The notes beneath the pieces were generated by a model, which was not told the DNA's origin, did not search any database, and was given only the letters and a program-made list of their open reading frames with translations. Of a DNA stretch of 8,003 nucleotides, positions 1 to 5,037 are shown piece by piece. The first letter of the stretch is position 1, and each line of letters begins with the position of its first letter. Origin of the DNA: Deltaproteobacteria bacterium. GTDB lineage: Bacteria; Myxococcota_A; UBA9160; JAFDET01. The stretch lies in assembly GCA_019310195.1 (NCBI GenBank), contig JAFDET010000147.1, forward strand, positions 1-8,003. The letters run 5' to 3'. The translations under genes and the position numbers were made by a program.

Positions 1-1033
1 TCTTCCCCTGGCGCTTCAGCGGGAAGAGGGTCGGCTGGGCGGGAGCATCGTAGTCCCACAGATCGTGGTGCACGGTCTGGAAGTGCCAGACCACCTCACC
101 CGTCGAGGCGCGCAACGCCACGACGGCGCTACCGTAGTGGTCGCGCGGCGGCACCTCGGCGCCCCGGTAGTAGTCCGGGGAGGGGTTTCCCGTCGGCACG
201 TAGAGCAGGTCGCGCTCGGGATCTGCGGACATGGGTGCCCAGACGTTGGGCGTGCCCGGCGTATAGCTGCCGTCGGCGGGCGCCGGCGTGTCCGGCGGCC
301 GCAGGTCCCAGGCCCAGCGCAGGGCGCCGCTGCGGGCGTCGTAGGCGCGGACTACACCGCTGGGCGCATTGACGCGCGCGTTGTCCGACACGGCGGAGCC
401 CACCACGACCAGATCGCCCACCACCGTGGGCGCCGAGGTCACCTGGTACTCGCCCAGCCAGCGTTCCGGCTGCACGCTCTTCTTCAGCAGGAGCTGCCCG
501 CCCTGGCCGAAGTCGGCGCAGGGCTTCCCGTCGGCCGCATCCAGGGCGATGAGCCGCGCGTCGTTGGTGGCGGTGAAGATCCGGCGGCGGCACGCGGCGC
601 CTGCGCTCCGCTGCGGATCCAGCCAGGCGGAGACGCCCCGGCAGATGAGCTGGTTGGCGTAGCGGCCCTTCGGGTCGATCTGCGGATCATGGATCCAGCG
701 TTCCTCGCCCGTCTGCGGATCCAGGGCGAAGACGCGGTTCATGGGCGTGCAGCCGTAGAGCGTGCCGTCCACCAGGATCGGCGTCAGCTCGTAGGCCGAG
801 GTAGCCGCCCACTTGCCGCTGCCGTCGGAGTAGTCCTCGTGGCTCCAGGTCCAGGCAACCTCCAGGTCGCGGACGTTCTGGGGCGTGACGTCGGCTACGG
901 CCGAATAGCGCAGCCCGCCCGCGTCGCCCCCGTACTCGGGCCACTCGGTGTCGCCCTCGGCCCGCGCCGGCGCGGGCGTCATCAGGAGGAACACGCCGGC
1001 CGCCACCATCGCGAGACGCATGCTGTTTGCCAT
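1..1033 (-). CDS. PQQ-dependent dehydrogenase (Gcd-like quinoprotein), N-terminal half; runs off left edge
   Basis: This frame has no stop through the left edge and gives 344 codons; family members are usually 600-750 residues, so about half is present. Such quinoproteins oxidise sugars or alcohols in the periplasm and pass electrons to quinone or cytochrome c. Residues 1-25 are a signal peptide (hydrophobic stretch 7-18, cleavage after ARA-25), so this is the secreted form rather than the five-helix membrane-anchored E. coli Gcd. The mature start WPEYGGDAGGLRYS, then LYGCTPMNRVFALD, ICRGVSAW, and TNDARLIALDAADGKPCADFG are typical beta-propeller blades of the family. HHDLWDYD at 322-329 matches the Gcd segment carrying the active-site aspartate. 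Start ATG 1031-1033; an in-frame ATG four codons later is an alternative, and neither has a good Shine-Dalgarno. It is divergent from the lipid kinase gene, 99 bases apart. The substrate cannot be told from this half. Confidence 0.9.
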   Translation of the reverse strand, partial: MANSMRLAMVAAGVFLLMTPAPARAEGDTEWPEYGGDAGGLRYSAVADVTPQNVRDLEVAWTWSHEDYSDGSGKWAATSAYELTPILVDGTLYGCTPMNRVFALDPQTGEERWIHDPQIDPKGRYANQLICRGVSAWLDPQRSAGAACRRRIFTATNDARLIALDAADGKPCADFGQGGQLLLKKSVQPERWLGEYQVTSAPTVVGDLVVVGSAVSDNARVNAPSGVVRAYDARSGALRWAWDLRPPDTPAPADGSYTPGTPNVWAPMSADPERDLLYVPTGNPSPDYYRGAEVPPRDHYGSAVVALRASTGEVVWHFQTVHHDLWDYDAPAQPTLFPLKRQGK

Positions 1034-1132
1034 GCGGCCGGGGTAGCACAGGACTCCCGCTCGATGGAAGCAGTGCGACGACTGCGGCTACGATCGCGTG
1101 GGGCGTCTCAACAGCTTCCGGGGGGCGAGGCC

Positions 1133-1504
1133 ATGAGCGACTTCACCGTGATCAGCCGCATCCGCAGCGTACGCTTCGCGCTGCGCGGCATCCGCTGGAT
1201 GCTCCTGACCCAGCACAACGCGTGGATCCATGCAGCGGCAACGCTGGTGGCGGTGAGCGCCGGAGCCATCTTTCGCATCGATGCCCACGAGTGGCTGGTG
1301 ATCGTGCTGGCCATCATGGCCGTGTGGACCGCCGAGGCACTGAACACCGCCTTCGAGGCGCTGTGCGACGTGGCCTCGCCGGACTTCCACCCCAGCGTCG
1401 AACGGGCCAAGGACGTGGCCGCGGGCGCGGTCCTGATCAGCGCGATCGGCTCCGTCCTGGTGGCTGTGCTGATCTTCGGGCCCCGTGTGGCGGCGCTGAT
1501 GTAG
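1133..1504 (+). CDS. dgkA: Diacylglycerol kinase / undecaprenol kinase (DgkA family)
   Basis: A 123-residue integral inner-membrane kinase that phosphorylates diacylglycerol or undecaprenol, recycling lipid carriers for envelope synthesis. Length and layout fit the family (E. coli 122 residues): an amphipathic N-terminus, then three membrane helices at about 34-47, 53-71 and 95-116. The catalytic signature is clear: E68, N71, E75 and D79 in AEALNTAFEALCD, followed by SPDFHPSVERAKD with K93-D94. The text resembles the undecaprenol-kinase branch more than E. coli DgkA. The N-terminal metal-ligand glutamate of E. coli aligns here with Gln27 (TQHNAWIH); in my recollection Gln is common in this subfamily. 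The start ATG is preceded by a G-rich stretch ending GAGG only two bases upstream. The same frame stays open far upstream, but that part is antisense to the dehydrogenase gene and is not coding. Lipid substrate is inferred. Confidence 0.9.
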   Translation: MSDFTVISRIRSVRFALRGIRWMLLTQHNAWIHAAATLVAVSAGAIFRIDAHEWLVIVLAIMAVWTAEALNTAFEALCDVASPDFHPSVERAKDVAAGAVLISAIGSVLVAVLIFGPRVAALM

Positions 1505-1524
1505 AGACCGCGCCGCCTCGCCCT

Positions 1525-1546
1525 CGCTGTCGCCCAGGCGACAGCG
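1525..1546 (+). terminator. Strong hairpin after dgkA, possible terminator
   Basis: CGCTGTCGC and GCGACAGCG form a perfect 9-bp stem with a CCAG loop, 20 bases after the dgkA stop. No run of T follows (the next bases are C/G-rich), so it may be a Rho-assisted end, an mRNA-stabilising 3' structure, or a partial barrier before the secreted-protein pair. Confidence 0.4.
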
Positions 1547-1568
1547 CGGGCGGGGTGGAGTGCAACAG

Positions 1569-1590
1569 TTCCTCCATCACTGCGGAGGAA
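1569..1590 (+). promoter_or_regulatory. Hairpin that sequesters the Shine-Dalgarno of the first secreted paralogue
   Basis: TTCCTCC (1569-1575) pairs perfectly over 7 bp with GGAGGAA (1584-1590), loop ATCACTGC. The 3' arm is the Shine-Dalgarno of the gene starting at 1594, five bases before its ATG. Folding would hide the ribosome-binding site, as in RNA thermometers or protein-bound translational operators. The second copy has the same Shine-Dalgarno at 2038-2042 but lacks the TTCCTCC arm. Function is inferred; the pairing is seen. Confidence 0.45.
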
Positions 1591-1593
1591 ACC

Positions 1594-1974
1594 ATGCTCG
1601 GACGCACACTCACCGCCGCTGCACTCATCCTGACCCTGGCAGCGCCGGCCTGGGCCGGAAGCAAGCTCATCGTTACGCCTTCTCTGGTTCCGCCCTCGAA
1701 CGGGGCGCTCGGCTGCATCCTCGTCAACGCTTCCGAGACGAAGTCCCTCGAAGTCAACGTCTCGATCCGCACGACCGACGGCAGCCCCGCCGGGCTGGGG
1801 TTCGGGACTGCGCTCCTGCCGCGCTCGAGCGTGAGCGTGGAGAACACTCAGGACCAGGCCAGCTACTGCGTCATCGAGATCGTCAGCGGGAGTTCCAAGA
1901 ACGCGCGGGTCACGGTCTGGGTGAAGGACGCCAGCGGCGAGCTGACCGCCGCCGTGGCAGCCCCGGGCAAATAG
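1594..1974 (+). CDS. Secreted 126-residue protein of unknown function, copy 1
   Basis: I do not recognise a named family. Residues 1-21 form a clean signal peptide (positive MLGR start, hydrophobic TAAALILTLAAPA, cleavage after AWA), leaving a mature domain of about 105 residues that should be exported. The mature part alternates hydrophobic and polar residues as in a small beta-sandwich (VTPSLVPP, GALGCILVNAS, LEVNVSIRTTDG, CVIEIVSG, ARVTVWVKDASG). It has exactly two cysteines, C41 and C92, both kept in the neighbouring copy and well placed for a disulfide. There is no lipobox and no other membrane segment. A strong GGAGG at 1584-1588 lies five bases before the ATG and supports the start. 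It follows dgkA by 89 bases and precedes its paralogue by 73 bases. A 6-bp stem-loop (1963-1979) spans its stop codon. A carbohydrate- or surface-binding beta domain is possible but unproven. Confidence 0.85.
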   Translation: MLGRTLTAAALILTLAAPAWAGSKLIVTPSLVPPSNGALGCILVNASETKSLEVNVSIRTTDGSPAGLGFGTALLPRSSVSVENTQDQASYCVIEIVSGSSKNARVTVWVKDASGELTAAVAAPGK

Positions 1975-2047
1975 CCCGGCGTGTCGCGCGGACGGCAGCG
2001 CGAGCCGCGCAGAGTACAGGGATCGCACGATCACTTCGGAGGAAACG

Positions 2048-2428
2048 ATGCTTGGACGCACACTCGCCGCAGCCGCGCTCTCCCTGACGCTGGCCACGCC
2101 GGCCCTCGCCGGAAGCAAGCCGATCGTCACACCTGGCCTGATCCCGCCGTCGGACGGGGCGCTTGGGTGCGAGGTTGTGAACGCCTCGACCACGAAGCCG
2201 CTCGAAGTCAACATCCGGATCGTCAAGCCCGACGGCACGACAGCATCGTTCCTGGGGGGCGTCCTGGTCGCGCCGTACACGCGCGCCATCCGGGAGAGCA
2301 CCAACGATGAGGCCAGGCACTGCATGGTCGAGGTCGTCAGCGGGAAAGCCAAGGACGCGCGGGTCACGATCTGGGTGAAGAACGCCAGCGGCAAGCTGAT
2401 TGCCGCGGTGGCCGGCCCCAGCAAGTAG
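2048..2428 (+). CDS. Secreted 126-residue protein of unknown function, copy 2
   Basis: Paralogue of the preceding gene with the same length and no gaps. It has a signal peptide of 21 residues (MLGRTL start, cleavage after ALA), then GSKPIVTPGLIPPSDGALGC. Both cysteines (C41, C92) are retained, as are the framework motifs VNAS, LEVN, VSG, ARVT and WVK. Differences cluster in residues 64-91 between the two cysteines, where copy 1 reads SPAGLGFGTALLPRSSVSV and this one TTASFLGGVLVAPYTRAIR; one might expect the ligand- or partner-specific face there. The start is supported by GGAGG at 2038-2042, five bases before ATG. Unlike copy 1 it has no arm pairing with this Shine-Dalgarno, so its translation should be freer. 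It is the last plus-strand gene, facing the tRNA gene on the opposite strand; a 6-bp inverted repeat (2427-2447) at its stop is a weak terminator candidate. No function assigned. Confidence 0.85.
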   Translation: MLGRTLAAAALSLTLATPALAGSKPIVTPGLIPPSDGALGCEVVNASTTKPLEVNIRIVKPDGTTASFLGGVLVAPYTRAIRESTNDEARHCMVEVVSGKAKDARVTIWVKNASGKLIAAVAGPSK

Positions 2429-2498
2429 CTCGACGTCGCTGCGAGCTCGTTGGCCCGGTGTGAGCGCAGCCTTCGCCGCAGCGTGGGCGAGAGAACGA

Positions 2499-2575
2499 TG
2501 GTGGCGGTGCCCAGACTCGAACTGGGGACACCGGGCTTATGAAACCCGTGCTCTAACCGACTGAGCTACACCGCC
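2499..2575 (-). tRNA. tRNA-Met (anticodon CAU), elongator type
   Basis: A full cloverleaf can be folded on the minus strand: 7-bp acceptor GGCGGTG/CACCGCC with encoded CCA (2499-2501), D-stem GCTC/GAGC, anticodon stem CGGGT/GCCCG around loop TTCATAA (anticodon CAT at 2539-2541), five-base variable loop GTGTC, and T-stem CCCAG/CTGGG with loop TTCGAGT. Total 77 bases with CCA. The paired G1-C72 and the lack of three G-C pairs next to the anticodon loop argue against initiator tRNA. A CAU tRNA could also be lysidine-modified tRNA-Ile2, but the overall sequence looks like elongator Met. It begins 26 bases after the stop of the FlgO-like gene on the same strand. Confidence 0.95.
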
Positions 2576-2601
2576 GGAGGGGCGGAAATCTAGCGCAGGG
2601 C

Positions 2602-3225
2602 TCAGTCCGTGCCCCGGACGTCCGACTCCTCGAGCGCCTCGTCGGGCTTGGAAAAGACGGCCCGCTCCAGCGCCTCGATCCGCGACTCCAGCGCGCGGAC
2701 CTGGTCGGCCTCGCCTGCGCTCGCCGGCGCAGCGCCAGGAGGCGCCGCCGCCACGGCGGGCGCTGCGGACGCGCCGCCGACCGCAAAGCGGGCGATCTTC
2801 TCGGCCACGCCGTCCAGCTGCGGGATGATCTCTCCGATGTTCCCGGCCCGGACGAAGCCGCGCTTGGTACTCCCGTCGGCCACGGCGCTGCAGATCAGAT
2901 CCAGGCTGGCCCCGCCTCCGAAGGCGGTGAAGGAGCCGTAGACCACGTACTCGGCGCCCAGCTCCTTGGCGGTGGACCGGGCCTGGTCCTGCTTGCGGGT
3001 GGCCTTCTTGGGATCCTCCACCCGCAGCACGGAGACACCGTCCACGCGCCCGATGCGCGAGGTCAGCATGTCCGACAAACCCTTCTGGAGGTAGTCGTGC
3101 TGCTCCAAGGAATTCACCTGGAGGGGCAGTACGGCCACCCGAACCTGCGCTTGCGCCGCGCTGGGCGCAGCGGTCAGCAACAGCAGCAGGCCGGCAAGAA
3201 TCAGCGCACGACGAGACGGCTTCAC
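2602..3225 (-). CDS. Secreted FlgO/CsgG-like domain protein with C-terminal coiled coil
   Basis: About 207 residues. Residues 1-26 are a signal peptide (MKPSRR basic start, long leucine-rich core, cleavage after AQA). Residues 27 to about 140 (VRVAVLPLQVNS, YLQKGLSDMLTSRI, VSVLRVEDPKKA, ELGAEYVVYGSFT, GGGASLDLICSAV) match the periplasmic alpha/beta domain shared by FlgO, CsgG-type and TolB-N-like proteins, which usually serves as a module of envelope assemblies. An Ala/Pro/Gly linker follows, then a short heptad segment (EADQVRALESRIEALERAVF) and an acidic tail, so it probably oligomerises in the periplasm. There is no lipobox cysteine. I chose GTG 3223-3225 because GGAAGGA lies just upstream; a GTG at 3235-3237 adds four residues but has a poorly spaced ribosome-binding site. 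A promoter is visible at 3289-3317. The exact role is unknown; I am confident of export and the fold class, less so of the family name. Confidence 0.75.
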   Translation of the reverse strand: MKPSRRALILAGLLLLLTAAPSAAQAQVRVAVLPLQVNSLEQHDYLQKGLSDMLTSRIGRVDGVSVLRVEDPKKATRKQDQARSTAKELGAEYVVYGSFTAFGGGASLDLICSAVADGSTKRGFVRAGNIGEIIPQLDGVAEKIARFAVGGASAAPAVAAAPPGAAPASAGEADQVRALESRIEALERAVFSKPDEALEESDVRGTD

Positions 3226-3288
3226 TATTCCTTCCACCCTTCGGCAGCGCTGCTCTACGGGCAGACAAATCCCCGGAAAACCATGCTT

Positions 3289-3317
3289 TTTCTATCACTG
3301 GCGAGCGGCGGGGTCAA
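3289..3317 (-). promoter_or_regulatory. Sigma70-type promoter for the FlgO-like gene
   Basis: On the minus strand TTGACC (3312-3317, five of six consensus bases) is followed after exactly 17 bases by TAGAAA (3289-3294, four of six). The predicted transcription start, near 3282, leaves a 5' leader of about 57 bases before GTG 3225. The -35 box lies within the palindrome 3308-3327. Unmapped; spacing and matches are seen directly. Confidence 0.55.
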
Positions 3318-3327
3318 GCGACCCCGC
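3308..3327 (-). terminator. Perfect 8-bp palindrome downstream of the kinase operon (terminator or operator)
   Basis: GCGGGGTC and GACCCCGC form a perfect 8-bp stem around a four-base loop, about 33 bases after the last kinase stop codon. No T-run follows on the minus strand, so simple intrinsic termination is uncertain. It contains the -35 element of the promoter for the next gene, so it could equally be a repressor site. Confidence 0.4.
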
Positions 3328-3360
3328 TTCATGTCACCGAAAGGTAGGCCGGACGCGCGG

Positions 3361-5037
3361 CTAGGCCGCGGCGCGCTCGCTGCCCACCGGCAGGTGCACC
3401 CGGAAGGTTGCGCCCTCGCCTTCCCGCGTGCGGACCTCGATGGAGCCGTCGTGGTTGGCCGTGAGCTGCTGGCAGATGGCCAGGCCCAGGCCGGTCCCCT
3501 GGTCGGGGCCCTTGGTGGTGAAGAAGGGGTCGAAGAGGCGCTCCAGCGCCTCGGGCGCGATGCCCGGGCCGTTGTCCGCCACCTCGAACACGACACCCTC
3601 ATCGCCGTCCTGGGCGTCGCGCAGTACGCGAACCACCACGCAGCCTTCCTCGCGTCCGCGGCTGGCGTGGATCGCATTCAGGATCAGATTGAGCAGCACC
3701 TGGTGCACCTGGTCGCGCACTGCGAAGAGCCGGGGCACGTCGTCCTCGCATTCAAGCTCCAGGCGCACGCCCTCGCGCTCGGCCTCTTGGCCCAGCAGCC
3801 GGGCCGCGCCCTCGGCCATGGGAGCGGGCTCGCACCACTCGGGCTCCTCGTCCCCGGATCCGCCGCTGGCCAGGCGCTCCATGCTGGCCACCAGGCCGCG
3901 GATGCGGTCCACCTCGCTCGTTGCCAGCTGGTGGTACGCGTTCCAGAACTCCTCGTCCTCCTCGTAGCGCTTCTGCGGCGCCAGCGAGAGGAAGGTGAGG
4001 ATCGAGGTGAGCGGGTTGTTGATCTCGTGCGCCAGGCCCGCAGCCAGCGTGCCCAGGGTCCCCAGGCGGTCGGCCCGCACGACCTGCTCGCGCGATCGAC
4101 GCAGGTCGTCCACCAGCCTTGCGTTCTGGATGGCGACGACGGCTTGCGCCGCCAGGCCCTCGATCAGGGTGCGGTCGCTCACGCTGAAGCTGCTCCCGCC
4201 CCGACGATTGTCGATGGCCAGCGCACCGATGGCGACCTCGCTGCTCACCAGCGGCACGACCAGGCACTCCTCGGCCGCCACTTCGGTAAGCCACGCGCGG
4301 ATGGCGGACTCGTAGTCGAAGAGCCGGCTCAGGGTCAGGATCGTCGACTCGCCTTCCTGGAGCGCCTTGAAGAAGTGCCGCGCCTCGTGGGTCCCGATGT
4401 CCAGTCCCCGCAGCCAGGGCTCCACCGGCTCGCCCTCGGGCGCGGCCATGGCGAAGCGCAGGCGTTCTTGGCCCTCGTCGAAGAAGAGCAGCGTTGCGGC
4501 GTCGTAGCCCAGGTCTTCGGTGACCGTCGTCAGCAGCAGCCGCAGTAGCCGGTCCAGATCGAGCTGCTTGTTGATCGAGTGGGAGACGCGGTTGAGCGTG
4601 GTGACCTCGCGCAGCAGCTCGGCGCGCTCGCGACCCAGCGCGTACATCTCGATGGCGCGCCGCACGGTCTGGGCCACGTCCTCGGGCGTCCACGGCTTGG
4701 GGACGTACTTGAAGATCGAGCCGTCGTTGATGGCGGCGCCCAGGGTCTCGGCATCGCCGTAGGCCGTCACCAGGACGCGCATGATGCGCGTATCCAGCCG
4801 GTGCACCCGGGCCAACAGCTCCACGCCCGTCATGCCGGGCATGCGCTGGTCGGACAGCACCACCGCTATGGGGTGCTGGTGCAGCAGCTCCAAGGCCTCG
4901 TCGCCGGACGAGGCGGTCAGGATGTGGAAGTCGCGACGGAAGCCCAGCTCGAAGATGCGCAGGTTCTCGGGCTCGTCGTCCACGTACAGGACGGGGTACT
5001 CGCGGTAGTCCAGGATGCGCTGGGGCCTAAGACCCAT
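3361..5037 (-). CDS. Receiver-GAF-histidine kinase hybrid signalling protein
   Basis: A 558-residue cytoplasmic protein with no membrane segment. Residues 14-130 are a receiver with acidic pair D20-D21, phospho-acceptor D63 (LSDQRMPGMTG), T91 and K114 (KPW). Residues about 145-307 are a GAF sensor domain of unknown ligand. A HisKA helix pair has phospho-accepting H337 in LAHEINNPL (the HPK4/NtrB-like form). The ATPase domain has N454 in the N box (NLILNAIHAS), DNGPGIA at 488-494, FDPFFTTK and GTGLGL at 514-519. All residues needed for autophosphorylation are present. The start ATG (5035-5037) overlaps the end of the upstream kinase gene by 11 bases and has GGAGG at 5044-5048, six bases before, so translation is likely coupled. 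The receiver is probably phosphorylated by the upstream kinase and may gate this kinase. There is no output domain. The stop codon lies in a 6-bp stem-loop (3356-3370). Confidence 0.95.
   Translation of the reverse strand: MGLRPQRILDYREYPVLYVDDEPENLRIFELGFRRDFHILTASSGDEALELLHQHPIAVVLSDQRMPGMTGVELLARVHRLDTRIMRVLVTAYGDAETLGAAINDGSIFKYVPKPWTPEDVAQTVRRAIEMYALGRERAELLREVTTLNRVSHSINKQLDLDRLLRLLLTTVTEDLGYDAATLLFFDEGQERLRFAMAAPEGEPVEPWLRGLDIGTHEARHFFKALQEGESTILTLSRLFDYESAIRAWLTEVAAEECLVVPLVSSEVAIGALAIDNRRGGSSFSVSDRTLIEGLAAQAVVAIQNARLVDDLRRSREQVVRADRLGTLGTLAAGLAHEINNPLTSILTFLSLAPQKRYEEDEEFWNAYHQLATSEVDRIRGLVASMERLASGGSGDEEPEWCEPAPMAEGAARLLGQEAEREGVRLELECEDDVPRLFAVRDQVHQVLLNLILNAIHASRGREEGCVVVRVLRDAQDGDEGVVFEVADNGPGIAPEALERLFDPFFTTKGPDQGTGLGLAICQQLTANHDGSIEVRTREGEGATFRVHLPVGSERAAA

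Larger units (their letters stand above)
1576..2428 (+). repeat. Tandem gene duplication including the ribosome-binding leader
   Basis: Two units lie in direct order with a 454-base offset. Similarity starts upstream of the start codons (ATCACT, one variable base, CGGAGGAAAC, then ATG) and runs to the stop codons. The encoded proteins align without gaps over 126 residues; I count 76 identities (60%). Signal peptide and C-terminal third are best conserved, residues 64-91 least. Confidence 0.85.

Noticed and set aside
65..1132. Long plus-strand open frame in phase with dgkA, seeming to extend it by about 356 residues
   Set aside because: The opposite strand encodes a clear PQQ dehydrogenase with signal peptide. 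The plus frame is Arg/His/Gly-rich with no recognisable domain, and dgkA has the right family length from ATG 1133.
1034..1132. Possible promoters between the divergent dehydrogenase and lipid kinase genes
   Set aside because: A TACGAT at 1089-1094 resembles a -10 box but has no -35 partner at usable spacing, and nothing better is visible on the minus strand. Not supported.
1108..2424. 438-residue minus-strand frame over dgkA and both secreted genes
   Set aside because: It is a shadow of high-GC3 coding sequence: it is antisense to three genes with good starts, signal peptides or motifs, and its own translation shows no domain.
2499..2575. Initiator tRNA-fMet or tRNA-Ile2 identity for the CAU tRNA
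   Set aside because: The first acceptor pair is G-C rather than mismatched and the anticodon stem lacks three consecutive G-C pairs, so not initiator. The Ile2 option remains formally open but the body looks like elongator Met.
3097..4548. 483-residue plus-strand frame opposite the FlgO-like gene and the second kinase
   Set aside because: It spans two unrelated minus-strand genes and a promoter region, and encodes low-complexity text with no domain.
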